A stretch of DNA of 64,000 nt, from NCBI RefSeq assembly GCF_007744515.1, contig NZ_CP036268.1:3208712-3272711 (forward strand). The letters run 5' to 3'. This document shows positions 17,667 through 26,930 of the stretch, piece by piece. The position numbers were made by a program, and so were the translations under genes. This stretch comes from Stratiformator vulcanicus (GTDB lineage Bacteria; Planctomycetota; Planctomycetia; Planctomycetales; Planctomycetaceae). Within the stretch, counting starts at the first letter, position 1. Each line of letters starts with the position of its first letter. The notes below the pieces were generated by a model. The model ran no database searches, was not told the DNA's origin, and worked only from the letters and a program-made list of their open reading frames with translations.

Positions 17667-19055
17667 TCATGTCTTTGACGGCAACGGTTGAGACTCCGGC
17701 TTGCGCCTTGGCTGTCGAGCGTCACTTCGTTCGCTCGGATAGACATTGTTCCATCCTGCCGAAGAGTCCTCGGTCATGTGCGCCGGCGAGGCTCGGGGTG
17801 GTGACTTCGACCGCTGACGCGATTCGCGGGACGGACGGAAGACGACGAGAATCCACAGTGGCAAGTACCAGAGAACATAAATCCCGCCGCCGCGCGGGTA
17901 CCAGAACTGAATCGCAAGCATGATGGCAGCCGAGCCGGCTAAGAGCGTTTCGGTCGCACCCCGCCTCATTTTGACCGTCACGCCGATCAACAGAATGACG
18001 AAGACCGTAAAGACAGGAATCCGGTAGACCTGCGGCCGATTGCTCCAGAACCCTCCGGCATCAACCCCTTCAAACCTCAGAATCTTCCAGTCGATCGAGC
18101 CGATGACCTGTCTGACAAAGGAGTCGGCATCGACAGCGGTCAGCGCCAAAGATGCGGCCAGCAATGCGGCGGTGAATACCAGCGCGGCGGAGAATTTCAG
18201 CATCTCCTTCCTGCCGTAATACCGCAGCCACAGCGGCAGCAGGAAGATTGGGCAAAAGATCATGCCGCAGGCGAGGCCCAGCAGCAGACCGGCTGCGACC
18301 GGGCGATCACGAAGGGCGACGGCCCAGATCAACAAGCCGGCGGGCAGCACACGATTGACTTCGACGGCTTGAAGCGCGGTGCAGGGCAGGAGTACATAGA
18401 GCGCCCCGGCCGCGATTCCAATGGAGGAATCGCCGGTCAGCATCCGTGTGGCGAATACCAACCCGACGAGTACCGCCAGTTGAGACAGGATCGCGGCGAT
18501 CCGTGCCGAAATCGTCACGGCAAAGTCGACGTTTCGCTCCGCCGCCCCCGGGGGCATCACAACCCGCGAAAGCCCGACCGCGGGCGTCGCCAAGACGGCC
18601 CCCGCCGGTCCGACCGACTCGCTCTCTCCCGTTTCATCGGGCCGCGCTCGACGCTCCACCAAGTCTTGGGCACGACCCAACGTCGCGATGGTGTCGGTCG
18701 GCAATCGGTCTTCGGTCGCAATTTCGACCGCGATCAAACCGGTGGCCACGATCGCTAGAAACAGCAGACCCGGAGGATTCAAATTTTGTGGCAAGCGGGG
18801 GCGACGATTCAGCAACCCATCGCAGAGCAATCGCCCCAGCACGACGGCTGAAATCCCGAACAGCCACGTGTACGCCAACGTCGGGTGAGACTCGACAAAC
18901 AGCAATCCCGGCGTCACGCTCAATAGCAGAAGCAGGTCAAAATTGCGCAGCGACCAGACGCGACGGAAGCGGAAAAAAACAGCAATAACCAACGGCAGCG
19001 AGAGGTAGCACCAAGTCGCCGGGTCGAGCCGATATTCGGGGAGGATGGATTCCAT
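17667..19055 (-). CDS. Polytopic membrane protein of unknown function
   Basis: I do not recognise this 462-aa protein with certainty. It has about nine or ten hydrophobic segments (for example near residues 18-30, 45-60, 70-85, 95-110, 190-210, 220-245, 255-285 and 345-395), a charged, Pro-rich loop at about 120-170 and a basic hydrophilic tail of about 50 residues. The arrangement of AAGLLLGLACGMIFCPIFLLPLW after NRVLPAGLLIWA recalls GT-C-type lipid-linked glycosyltransferases, but no catalytic motif is clear. It faces the conserved unknown gene at 19270 divergently. Confidence 0.6.
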   Translation of the reverse strand: MESILPEYRLDPATWCYLSLPLVIAVFFRFRRVWSLRNFDLLLLLSVTPGLLFVESHPTLAYTWLFGISAVVLGRLLCDGLLNRRPRLPQNLNPPGLLFLAIVATGLIAVEIATEDRLPTDTIATLGRAQDLVERRARPDETGESESVGPAGAVLATPAVGLSRVVMPPGAAERNVDFAVTISARIAAILSQLAVLVGLVFATRMLTGDSSIGIAAGALYVLLPCTALQAVEVNRVLPAGLLIWAVALRDRPVAAGLLLGLACGMIFCPIFLLPLWLRYYGRKEMLKFSAALVFTAALLAASLALTAVDADSFVRQVIGSIDWKILRFEGVDAGGFWSNRPQVYRIPVFTVFVILLIGVTVKMRRGATETLLAGSAAIMLAIQFWYPRGGGIYVLWYLPLWILVVFRPSRESRQRSKSPPRASPAHMTEDSSAGWNNVYPSERSDARQPRRKPESQPLPSKT

Positions 19056-19269
19056 GCGGGGGACCTCAGACCGAAGAGCGATGCCGTCCGCACCGCTGAA
19101 TCGCTAAAGCCTAACGGCTTAATGGTTTGCGGTCTACTTTCGTGAGGTTTTGATGGTGACCGGCGTGGGGAATCGGTGGGCGGCTCATCGCCCGAGCCAC
19201 GATGGGAACAACGCCGTGGTGCATCGGTCCGCCGGTCGACCCAGAGGAGTTAAGCATGGGAGTTAACGC

Positions 19270-20277
19270 ATGTTGGATGATCTACTTTCAGGTCGCGTGG
19301 GCACCGTCTGGGTCACTACCGGACTCGCCGAGAAGTGCGCGAATCGCGAAAATACGGCGAGTCTTGCCGCCGACCGATTGGCTGCGATCTCAATCGAAGA
19401 ATGGAAGGGCATCGCCACTCGTTCGGGTTGCGAGGTCGTATTTGTCGCCGAGAGCACCACGCACGGAATTCGCGAAGTTTTATCTGAAGCGATTCTTCAA
19501 TCAGAAGGTTTCGTGGCGGTCGGAGTCGCTCCGACGACGAGTCAGGCGGCGTTGCTGCAGTCTCTGCCCATTCGAGTTGCATGTCTGCTATGGCCCCAAT
19601 GGCGACCGCAAGCGATCGGCATTTGGCGTGAGGGACTTCGCCATTTCGTTAAAACCGAGGTGAACTCCGCGGAGCCGCTCGGATCACTGTTGATCGGAAC
19701 CGACCCCGAAGTTGACGCCTTGCGATTCATCACCGCGATGGATGCCGAGAGCGCTGCCTCATACGTAACGCTGCCGTCGCTCGGACCCGCCTGTGACCAT
19801 CCCCGGGAGACAGCGCTCAACGGCTTAGGCAGCCTCGGCGACTCGGCCTTCGCTGGCAAATTCGATCATTCACTTGTGAAAGCCGGGCTACTTTTGGTTC
19901 ATGGCGAGTTGGAAGCGAGCCACTCGATTGCCCAAGACGTCGGCGGCCCCGACGGCGATTACTGGCACGGTATCATGCATCGGCGGGAGCCGGACGACTC
20001 GAACGCGAAATACTGGTTTCGACGCGTCGGTGATCATCCGATCTTCCCGGCTCTTGCCCGATCGGCGATGGAGATCGATGAACACTGCGGCACCGATTTT
20101 ACTCAGTCTGTCGCTCATGCGGGCGAATGGGATGCGTTCGCGTTCGTCGACTTATGCAGCCGAGCCCGGCGCAGTGACGATTCCAACCTGACGGCGTACT
20201 GCCAACTGGTGCAGTGGTCGGAAATACTGCTATTGCTGAACCGAGCCTGCGGAACTTCTGCCGACGGCGGCAGTTAA
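19270..20277 (+). CDS. Conserved protein of unknown function (WHGIMHRREPD motif)
   Basis: The 335-aa soluble protein has two parts. Residues 1-150 look like an alpha/beta domain (GTVWVTTGL, EVVFVAEST, VAVGVAP). Residues about 190-290 are a helical domain with a striking block DYWHGIMHRREPDDSNAKYW, then RRVGDHPIFPAL. I recall this His/Arg-rich block from uncharacterised bacterial proteins, but no function is known to me. The density of His, Arg, Asp and Trp suggests a ligand or metal site. GGAG seven bases before the ATG supports the start. Confidence 0.7.
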   Translation: MLDDLLSGRVGTVWVTTGLAEKCANRENTASLAADRLAAISIEEWKGIATRSGCEVVFVAESTTHGIREVLSEAILQSEGFVAVGVAPTTSQAALLQSLPIRVACLLWPQWRPQAIGIWREGLRHFVKTEVNSAEPLGSLLIGTDPEVDALRFITAMDAESAASYVTLPSLGPACDHPRETALNGLGSLGDSAFAGKFDHSLVKAGLLLVHGELEASHSIAQDVGGPDGDYWHGIMHRREPDDSNAKYWFRRVGDHPIFPALARSAMEIDEHCGTDFTQSVAHAGEWDAFAFVDLCSRARRSDDSNLTAYCQLVQWSEILLLLNRACGTSADGGS

Positions 20278-20280
20278 GAA

Positions 20281-20308
20281 TTGACAAACATCTGCGTTCG
20301 TTCATACT
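20281..20308 (+). promoter_or_regulatory. Candidate sigma-70-type promoter before the Tat genes
   Basis: A perfect TTGACA at 20281-20286 is followed after 16 bases by CATACT at 20303-20308 (4 of 6 to the -10 consensus). It begins three bases after the preceding gene's stop codon and lies about 205 bases before the first tatA, leaving a long untranslated leader if real. Confidence 0.35.
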
Positions 20309-20513
20309 TATCGAAGTCGCCGGGACGTTGACCTCTCAACCCCGGTTCGGCTGACGAGCTGCGGAGCGTCCTTTTCGAGGACGACTCCGGCAACGCCCGC
20401 CCCACTGCCTACCGGCATCTCTTTGGACCCGCTCGATTCCCCTCGCGTAGAGCTGCGCGAATAATGAATCGGGCGGACCGCCTGCTTTCCTTGCGGCACT
20501 TCGGAGAAAAACT

Positions 20514-20732
20514 ATGAGTCCATTATTCGCACTATTCACCGGAGCACCGGGATTGCCGGAGCTGCTGATCATCGCGGTGATCGTTTTGGTCCTGTTCGGG
20601 AAGAGGCTCCCGAGCGTGATGCGGTCGCTCGGAACGAGCATCACGGAATTTAAAAAGGGCATCAACGATGTGTCGGAGGAGCCGACGAAGTCGGAGGAAT
20701 CGGCCCACTCCGAGTCGCGAAGTGATGCCTGA
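20514..20732 (+). CDS. tatA: Sec-independent translocase protein TatA/TatE
   Basis: The 72-aa protein has the TatA plan: a short N-terminus with Pro-Glu-Leu ahead of one membrane helix (PELLIIAVIVLVLFG), the FGKRLP hinge, an amphipathic helix (SVMRSLGTSITEFKKGI) and an acidic tail. TatA oligomers form the conduit for folded twin-arginine substrates. GGAG lies seven bases upstream of the ATG. A second TatA and a related short protein follow. TatC is not in the window. ActB, which carries a possible Tat signal, is a plausible client. Confidence 0.88.
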   Translation: MSPLFALFTGAPGLPELLIIAVIVLVLFGKRLPSVMRSLGTSITEFKKGINDVSEEPTKSEESAHSESRSDA

Positions 20733-20794
20733 CGCAGCGGATTGGGAAACGAGAAGTTCTTTCGTGCGACGTCAGGACAATTTGAGGTGAGATC

Positions 20795-20995
20795 ATGGCT
20801 CCAGGCATGCCGGGCATCGCCGAACTCGTGATCTTGTCGTTCATTCTCGTTCCGTTCGTACTGCTTCCCGCCGGGATCGTGCTGTTCGTTTTGTGGCTTC
20901 AACATTCGAATCGGATGTCGCCCGGCGAAGTAAACCGGCAAGCGGTTGATTCCGAAGAGCCGGGTGATCGATCGGCAGACCGAGATCGATCTTAA
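20795..20995 (+). CDS. Small one-helix membrane protein between two tatA genes
   Basis: The 66-aa protein begins MAPGMPGIAELVIL, with the Gly-x-x-Glu-Leu placement seen in TatA transmembrane helices, but then continues as a second hydrophobic run (VPFVLLPAGIVLFVLWL) and lacks the FGKRLP hinge and amphipathic helix. The tail is hydrophilic and charged. It may be a degenerate or specialised TatA relative or an unrelated membrane peptide. AGGTGA precedes the ATG at a suitable distance. It lies 62 bases after the first tatA. Confidence 0.6.
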   Translation: MAPGMPGIAELVILSFILVPFVLLPAGIVLFVLWLQHSNRMSPGEVNRQAVDSEEPGDRSADRDRS

Positions 20996-21106
20996 TGATT
21001 GACCATCATCAAATTTGAACAGCGGAAACAATGACAGCCTGAATCTCTTTCATCGATGAAACGGCAGTCATTTCGAGTCCGAAAGCAAACAAAGCGAGTT
21101 TCAGAT

Positions 21107-21418
21107 ATGGGAATTTTGGGTTCGCCGGGAATGGGGGAGATGCTCGTGGTGGGCGTCATCGCGCTGCTGCTGTTCGGCAAGCGGCTCCCCGAAGTCGCCC
21201 GCAACGTCGGCAAGTCGGTCAATGAACTCAAGCGGGCGATGAGCGGCTTCACCAGCGAGATCGACAGCGTCAACCGCGACCTGCGCAGCCCGACTTCGAG
21301 CACGCCGCCAAGCCGGTCGATGCCCGGTCGCGAACCGACCGATGAAACGGAATTCGACGTCGCTGCCCCGAAGTTCTCACCTCCCGCAGCGCCGGTCGAT
21401 GCCGAGTCGAAGGCATGA
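21107..21418 (+). CDS. tatA: Sec-independent translocase protein TatA
   Basis: This is a second TatA/TatB-like protein of 103 aa, with MGEMLVVGVIALLLFG as the membrane helix, FGKRLPEVARNVGKSVNELKR as hinge and amphipathic helix (shown here only in part: FGKRLPEVARNVG), and a longer Pro/Ser/Glu-rich tail than the first copy. The longer tail could mean a TatB-like role. I chose the ATG at 21107 so that the helix starts within about ten residues of the N-terminus; a longer frame from 21056 would add 17 basic residues. Confidence 0.88.
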   Translation: MGILGSPGMGEMLVVGVIALLLFGKRLPEVARNVGKSVNELKRAMSGFTSEIDSVNRDLRSPTSSTPPSRSMPGREPTDETEFDVAAPKFSPPAAPVDAESKA

Positions 21419-21443
21419 AATTGCCGGCGATTACGGCGGGATC

Positions 21444-23270
21444 TCAGCGAAGAGCGGCCACGGCCGGTGTGTCCTTCGGCTCTGACGACACCGGCAGCAC
21501 ATAGCAGGCGGCCTCTTCCGCATTGCGGACATAGACGCGATCTCCGACCACGACCGGATGGTTCCACGTCTTGCCGTCGATCGCAGGCACCTTCGCGAGT
21601 TCAACGTGACGGTCTGGGTTCGCTTCGAGTAGAACGAGTTCGCCTTTCTCGGATAGCACCAGAATCTGGTTCGACTCGGTCAGCAACACGGCTTGGCCTT
21701 TGCCGTACCGACCGCCTTTCCATTCGCGCTTGCCGGTTTCGAGATCAATACAGCCGAAGATCGCCACGTCGAAGCCGTAGATGTAGCCATCGTGTTCGAT
21801 GTAGTCGTTGAAATCGGGCTTCATCCCGCGACTGGTCCAGGCTTCGTCGACCGACCAATCTCCGTCCTCTTCAGCAACATCGAGTCGGCGGGTGCCTTCA
21901 CCCAATCCTGTTGAAATATAAACCGCGTCGTTATCAACAACCGGCTGCAACACACGGTAGCCATCGTAGGGCCAGCGGTGGTTCCAGAGGACTGACCCGT
22001 CTGCCGGATCAAGAAACCGAACGCCCTCGTTGCAGATCATCAGGATGCCGTCTGTCTCGGCAATCCGGGCGAATTGCGGCGAGCTGTAAGAGTGATCTCC
22101 CGATTCCGCCCCCCAGCGGAGTTCACCCGATTCAACGTCGTAAGCCAGCACACCACCCTCGCCCGTTCCGCCGGCATGAACGATAACGAGCCCTTCGTGA
22201 ACCAGCGGTGACGATGCGAAACCCCACACCGGCATCGGCATTTCGGGATCACGATCGGCATCGTTCTTTATGTCGACCTGCCAGATCACCTCGCCGGTCT
22301 CCGGCTCAAGACGATGCAACAGTCCCGACCCACCCAAGGCGAACACCCCCTCAGCCGTGACGGTTGGTGTCGCCCTCGGACCGGCTCCGGCGACCGGTTC
22401 CCAAAACCGGCTCTCGTATTCCGCGGCCCACACGATCTCCCCGGTATCGGCCTGCAGGCACACGACCGCCTCGTTGTCACCCCGTTGCTCTTGAGTGAAC
22501 AAGTACGGGCCTGCCACGGCGAACGAGGACCATGCCGGTCCGATTCTCGACTTCCAGAGTAGTTTCGGGGGATTCGCCTCCCAGTCTTCGGCAATGCTCA
22601 CGTTATGGACTTTGCCGTCGCGCTCCGGACCGCGGAACTCAGGCCAATGAAACTCGGCCGCTTCAAAGTCTGTTGAGACTTCCGAGTCGCTCGCATCGAC
22701 TCGCTCGATCGACGCCAGATATTGCTCTTCCGCACTCGGCTCCCAGCGCCAGGCCAACTCCGAGCGAAAATCGCTTGTCACGCCTTCAGAGCGTGCCAGG
22801 GTCCAACCCGCCGAAGCGAGTCCGATGACCAGCAAAGTGATGACGGACCGCGTTTTGGGGAGGCCGCCGAACAGAAGCAACGACACGCCTCCTGCGAGCA
22901 GCAGCGTCGGAATGACGTTGTACATCGTGCCCATCCCTTTCATGGTGGGATGGAGGAAAAAGCAGGGAACCGCCCCGACGATCGACCAGCCGAGCAGCGC
23001 CAACAATTTTTCCGGCCAACTCGCCCGGCTCGCAAAAAGCCACCACACGACGACAGCCGCTCCGACAACCAGCGGACCAAAGAAGCTCATCATCATCACG
23101 GTCAGCGGAGGCGTCTCCCAGGCGAGTTGCAGATACCAGCAGACCGGAATCAGCAACAAAAGAATGACCAACGGCCAGCGGCGCAGCGGACGACCGGATG
23201 AGCCGGTCTCGCTGGATTTCTCGGTTTGTTCCGGCAAAGTATCAGTCGGTGGTGTTGTCTCGGTTGCCAT
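21444..23270 (-). CDS. Membrane-anchored PQQ-type beta-propeller protein
   Basis: The 608-aa protein has an N-terminal membrane region with about five hydrophobic helices (residues 30-160) followed by an extracytoplasmic BamB/PQQ-like propeller. Propeller blades show repeats such as ETGEIVWAAEY, ETGEVIWQVD, ESGELRWGAE and ADGSVLWNHRW. It opens with the FRGPERDGKVHN-type strand seen in planctomycete PQQ proteins. There is no evidence that PQQ is bound; these propellers often act in binding or scaffolding. It is convergent with the second tatA, whose stop is 25 bases away. Confidence 0.8.
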   Translation of the reverse strand: MATETTPPTDTLPEQTEKSSETGSSGRPLRRWPLVILLLLIPVCWYLQLAWETPPLTVMMMSFFGPLVVGAAVVVWWLFASRASWPEKLLALLGWSIVGAVPCFFLHPTMKGMGTMYNVIPTLLLAGGVSLLLFGGLPKTRSVITLLVIGLASAGWTLARSEGVTSDFRSELAWRWEPSAEEQYLASIERVDASDSEVSTDFEAAEFHWPEFRGPERDGKVHNVSIAEDWEANPPKLLWKSRIGPAWSSFAVAGPYLFTQEQRGDNEAVVCLQADTGEIVWAAEYESRFWEPVAGAGPRATPTVTAEGVFALGGSGLLHRLEPETGEVIWQVDIKNDADRDPEMPMPVWGFASSPLVHEGLVIVHAGGTGEGGVLAYDVESGELRWGAESGDHSYSSPQFARIAETDGILMICNEGVRFLDPADGSVLWNHRWPYDGYRVLQPVVDNDAVYISTGLGEGTRRLDVAEEDGDWSVDEAWTSRGMKPDFNDYIEHDGYIYGFDVAIFGCIDLETGKREWKGGRYGKGQAVLLTESNQILVLSEKGELVLLEANPDRHVELAKVPAIDGKTWNHPVVVGDRVYVRNAEEAACYVLPVSSEPKDTPAVAALR

Positions 23271-23527
23271 TTAGATGACCAGCTTATTCGGAGGGCTTGA
23301 GGGTCGTTCAACGAACTGAGTCTAACGCGTTCAAGGCGCAATACGATCGAAATGAACAGATATTATTATTTGCTTCCCAATCAAACCATTGAGTCAACTC
23401 GGCTTCACAACTTGATCCACGTGTCATTTCAACGTGCGGCTAGACGATGTCAATCGGGCAGTGGGTCACGCTTCGCGTCAGCCAACGCACATTTGACCGC
23501 GTTCTTCAGCACAACTCAGGCAATCTC

Positions 23528-24415
23528 ATGAAGAAATTCCTATTAACGGCATTTCTGGCAACCGGAATTAACATCGTTGCTTCGCTCGTGTCTTTGGCAG
23601 CTGATGCAGGCGTCGAAACTGCCGCGGAATCAGGGCTGGCCAGCCTCGACATTCTCGTCATCGCCCCGCATCCGGACGATGAGGTCATCGGCTGCGGAGG
23701 GGTCATCATTAAAGCCGACGAAGCCGGCCGGAGGGTCGGCATCGTCGTGGTGACCAGCGGAGACGGCTACCCGAACTGGACGGCAAAGATTTTCGAGAAG
23801 GACCGCGAGAATTTAAAACCGGCCGACTTTAAGAAGGTCGGCACAATGCGCCGTCAGGCCGCCGTTGACGCCGCAACCAATCTCGGGGTTTTGAAGGAGG
23901 ACGTGATGCTGCTCGGCTATCCTGATTCCAAACTCGCGGAGGTCTATCAAGCCGCCGACGCGGAGCCCGTCCGGCAGCCGTATACCGAGCAGAGTGAAAC
24001 CTACGGTAAGGTGATTCCCGACTATCACTCGGCAACGCACGGCACGCCGGCCCCTTACGTCAAGTCGTCAGTGATCGGGGATCTGGCCGAGATCATTAAG
24101 ACGCGCAAACCGCGGGAAATCTACGTCACCAATACGGCCGACACCCACAAAGACCACAGTACGACAGGACAATTCTCAATGGATGCGGCGAAGGCCGCGA
24201 ACTATGGCGGGCCGATCTATACCTATATCGTCCACGGTGAAGTAGAGCCGAATCTACCCCAGCACCGGGTCGCGTTATCCCCGAAACAGGTCGCGCGAAA
24301 AAGAGCCGCGATCATCCGCTACGACTCTCAATTGCCAAACGTAACCGACCATCTCGACATTTACGCGGCGCGGGCGACTGAAGAGGAGGTCTTTTGGATT
24401 GTCGAATCTGATTAG
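23528..24415 (+). CDS. Secreted PIG-L family deacetylase
   Basis: The 295-aa protein carries a signal peptide (MKKFLLTAFLATGINIVASL, cleaved around residues 24-27) and a PIG-L/LmbE-type zinc deacetylase domain that removes N-acetyl groups from GlcNAc-type substrates. Zinc ligands are visible in APHPDDEVIGCGG and in the downstream THKDHSTTG histidines. The substrate is unknown; export suggests a cell-surface sugar or a polysaccharide breakdown product. The start at 23528 gives a clean signal peptide, and a longer frame from 23447 does not. Confidence 0.88.
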   Translation: MKKFLLTAFLATGINIVASLVSLAADAGVETAAESGLASLDILVIAPHPDDEVIGCGGVIIKADEAGRRVGIVVVTSGDGYPNWTAKIFEKDRENLKPADFKKVGTMRRQAAVDAATNLGVLKEDVMLLGYPDSKLAEVYQAADAEPVRQPYTEQSETYGKVIPDYHSATHGTPAPYVKSSVIGDLAEIIKTRKPREIYVTNTADTHKDHSTTGQFSMDAAKAANYGGPIYTYIVHGEVEPNLPQHRVALSPKQVARKRAAIIRYDSQLPNVTDHLDIYAARATEEEVFWIVESD

Positions 24416-24465
24416 GCACCCCAGCGATCGCGGTGGACGAGAGCATCTTGATCAATCGGCAGTTG

Positions 24466-26019
24466 CTATGGCAGCCTCAATTTCGCCGCAATGCAGTCGC
24501 CGTTGGCCCATCGGCCGTTATCGGTTCCTGCAAACTTTGGCTGCGAGGCGTTGCGGGTTGGCCACCCGGGGCCGTTGACAGCGCCCGTCAACAGGAGCGC
24601 TCCGTCCGGCCCGAGAGAGGCACTGCGAGCGTTGTCGTCATTGGGCCCGCCGAGATAACTTGCGTAGAGGATCGTCTCAAAGTCGGAAGAGAGCTTCACG
24701 ACAAAGCCGTCGCCCCGCTTACCTCCTCCGTGTTTCTTCTGGAAAGCATTCTCGGTGACAGGGAAGTCCCGCGAGCCGGTTTCACCGACGAAATAAACCG
24801 TGCCGTCCTCATCAACGGCAATGCCATCTGCTCCGTCATTGGCCGAACCGCCGATCAAGGTATTCTGCAGGATTTTACCTGCGGTTGAGAGCTTGACGAC
24901 GGCGACATCGCTTATTCCTTGAAGCATCTTGTGCGTACTCCCGCTGCGAATCGGGAAGTCGGCCGACATTGTCCCCATTGAGAGATAAGCATGTCCGTCA
25001 TCATCGACTTCCAACTGATGGGTGCTAACCGACCAGTCCCGGTCGGAACCGCCGAGATAAGTCCCATACACCAATTCAGACCCATCGGCCTTAAACATTG
25101 CAACGAATCCGTCGGCAACACCGTTCAAGCGTCTTGACTCTGCACCGTCGGTGGTCGGCATATCGCTGGACGTAGTATTCGTTGAAACCACCGGTCGGTG
25201 ATGGCCATCGAGTCGCACGCACGCCGCCTGCGTGTCCTTGCCGGATCCGCCGAGCCAGCTCGCCCAAGATACAGCCGAGCCGTCATTCCTAATCTTGACG
25301 AGTCCACAATCGATATCCCCGGCCGGTTTCTTCTGAAATGAATTCTGAAGCGCGCGATCCATCCAGTCAGGGAATGAATCGATATTTGGCGTATATGACA
25401 TCGGCACAAAGATACTTCCGTCCGTGTCGACCGCCACGTCCCGGCACAATTCGCCCACGCCGACGTACGTCGCCCACACAATTTCGGTGCCGTCCGGGCG
25501 GAGCTTTAGGACGAAGGCGTTTTGTGCTCCGTAAAAACCGATTTCTCGAGACCCGGAAAAATCGGGTTGAAAAACGTCCTTAGTCGTCGGAAAACCGGGT
25601 CCAGCCCGTCCGGCCACATAGATAAAGCCGTCAGGTCCGACTTCGACGCCGTAGGCGCGGTCATAATTCGGGCCGCCAATGAACGTCGACCACAGCAATC
25701 GGCCATCGGCTGAGAACTTCACCACCAGCACGTCGCAATCGCCATGGGCACCGACAAATTCACCGCCTTGGTTGAAAACCCGATCAACGACACCTGCGGT
25801 TGTGGGAAAGTCGGGCGACGAGGTTCCGCCGACAATATAAACATTCCCGTCGGCATCGGCACACACGTCCCGAGCGTGATCCCAATTAGAACCACCATAA
25901 TACGTCGAAAAGACGAATGGATCGGCCGGTTCGGCAGATGCCGAACTCAGTCCGAGAGCTGCCAACGAAACCAGTCCGACAAAGCAGTCGATCGGAATTA
26001 GGCAATGACGTTTTCTCAC
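24466..26019 (-). CDS. Secreted SBBP-repeat beta-propeller protein
   Basis: After a signal peptide (CFVGLVSLAALGLSSASA) the 517-aa protein consists of about seven SBBP-type repeats, each of the form S-T-Y-x-G-G-S-x-x-D, a DADGNVYIVGGT-like strand and a DFPTT turn. One repeat near residue 180 is degenerate (ATYVGVGELCRDVAV). These proteins are predicted seven-bladed propellers of unknown ligand, common on planctomycete cell surfaces. It converges on the PIG-L gene with about 50 bases between them. Confidence 0.85.
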   Translation of the reverse strand: MRKRHCLIPIDCFVGLVSLAALGLSSASAEPADPFVFSTYYGGSNWDHARDVCADADGNVYIVGGTSSPDFPTTAGVVDRVFNQGGEFVGAHGDCDVLVVKFSADGRLLWSTFIGGPNYDRAYGVEVGPDGFIYVAGRAGPGFPTTKDVFQPDFSGSREIGFYGAQNAFVLKLRPDGTEIVWATYVGVGELCRDVAVDTDGSIFVPMSYTPNIDSFPDWMDRALQNSFQKKPAGDIDCGLVKIRNDGSAVSWASWLGGSGKDTQAACVRLDGHHRPVVSTNTTSSDMPTTDGAESRRLNGVADGFVAMFKADGSELVYGTYLGGSDRDWSVSTHQLEVDDDGHAYLSMGTMSADFPIRSGSTHKMLQGISDVAVVKLSTAGKILQNTLIGGSANDGADGIAVDEDGTVYFVGETGSRDFPVTENAFQKKHGGGKRGDGFVVKLSSDFETILYASYLGGPNDDNARSASLGPDGALLLTGAVNGPGWPTRNASQPKFAGTDNGRWANGDCIAAKLRLP

Positions 26020-26237
26020 GATAGCACCTGCTTAGCGGATGAAGTACAGCCTCAGTCTGTTCTCGCGCCCTCATGCAAAACAAGGCCGCCCGGATGTCAC
26101 CGTGACGACGCATGTTGGCAAAACGACCTTCCCGAGGAATTGCATTCACCTTTGTGCAAAGGTACTAATGCACTAGACGTGGCGGAAATGAGAATCAGTA
26201 GGCCGACCAGGTACGCGTTCAAAAGAGGAAGCAATCA

Positions 26238-26858
26238 ATGATCATCTGGGGATGGCGGGGAGTAACGACGACGAAAGACACGGGTGATTTTTTCTGCCCG
26301 GAATGCAACGCCGATGCGACCTATCGGCACCGCAAGGTCCGTAACTTTTTCACGCTCTATTTCATCCCATTAATCCCGCTGAATGAATTGGGCACGTTCG
26401 TCGAATGTGACCATTGCAAGAACGGTTTTCGCGAAGAAGTCTTAGAACTTGACCCGCGAAGAGCGGCGGTACAGTTCGTCGCGACCTACCAGGAAGCGAT
26501 GAAGAGCGTGATGGTCGAAATGATGCGAGCCGACGGTGAGATCGACGCCGACGAAATCAGCACGATCCAAAAAATCTATCGAAAGTTGACCGGACAGGAA
26601 TTAACGCCGGACGACGTCCTGTCGCATGAGCCCAGCGAGTCGTTTCTTGAAGAACTTGAAGCGATCGCCCCGCAGATGAATAACGAGGGCAAGGAGAAGG
26701 TGATCAAGGCGGCCTATTACGTAGCGGCCGCCGACGGCGTGTTTGCCGATGAAGAGCGCGACTTCATCGTCGAAGTGGCCGACGCGATTGACATGAGCCG
26801 AGCACACCTCAAAGGCGTGATCGCCGATTGCTCCGAACGGTCGAAAGTAAAGCAATAA
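26238..26858 (+). CDS. Zinc-ribbon and TerB-domain protein
   Basis: The 206-aa cytoplasmic protein starts with a zinc ribbon (CPECNADATYRHRKV and, after a hydrophobic linker LYFIPLIPLNELG, CDHCKNGF), followed by an all-helical TerB-like domain with acidic metal sites (MRADGEIDADE and AAADGVFADEERDF). TerB domains occur in tellurite and stress-response systems, but no other ter gene is present, so resistance cannot be inferred. An AGAGGAAG ribosome site precedes the ATG. Confidence 0.85.
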   Translation: MIIWGWRGVTTTKDTGDFFCPECNADATYRHRKVRNFFTLYFIPLIPLNELGTFVECDHCKNGFREEVLELDPRRAAVQFVATYQEAMKSVMVEMMRADGEIDADEISTIQKIYRKLTGQELTPDDVLSHEPSESFLEELEAIAPQMNNEGKEKVIKAAYYVAAADGVFADEERDFIVEVADAIDMSRAHLKGVIADCSERSKVKQ

Positions 26859-26890
26859 CGCTGCGATTTGTACTCTGGCGAGTTTAAGAA

Positions 26891-26930
26891 GCCGGCGGCC
26901 GAGGTGCGCTCGGACGCCGGCGTATTGTTT
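26891..26930. terminator. Bidirectional hairpin between convergent genes
   Basis: GCCGGCG (26891-26897) pairs with CGCCGGC (26915-26921), and inside it CCGAG pairs with CTCGG around a 5-base loop. It lies between the TerB gene and the convergent unknown gene, followed on the plus strand by GTATTGTTT. It can serve as a terminator in both directions. Confidence 0.65.

Noticed and set aside
20336-21031. 231-aa minus-strand open frame across the first tatA
   Set aside because: Antisense to two small genes with good ribosome sites and recognisable TatA features.
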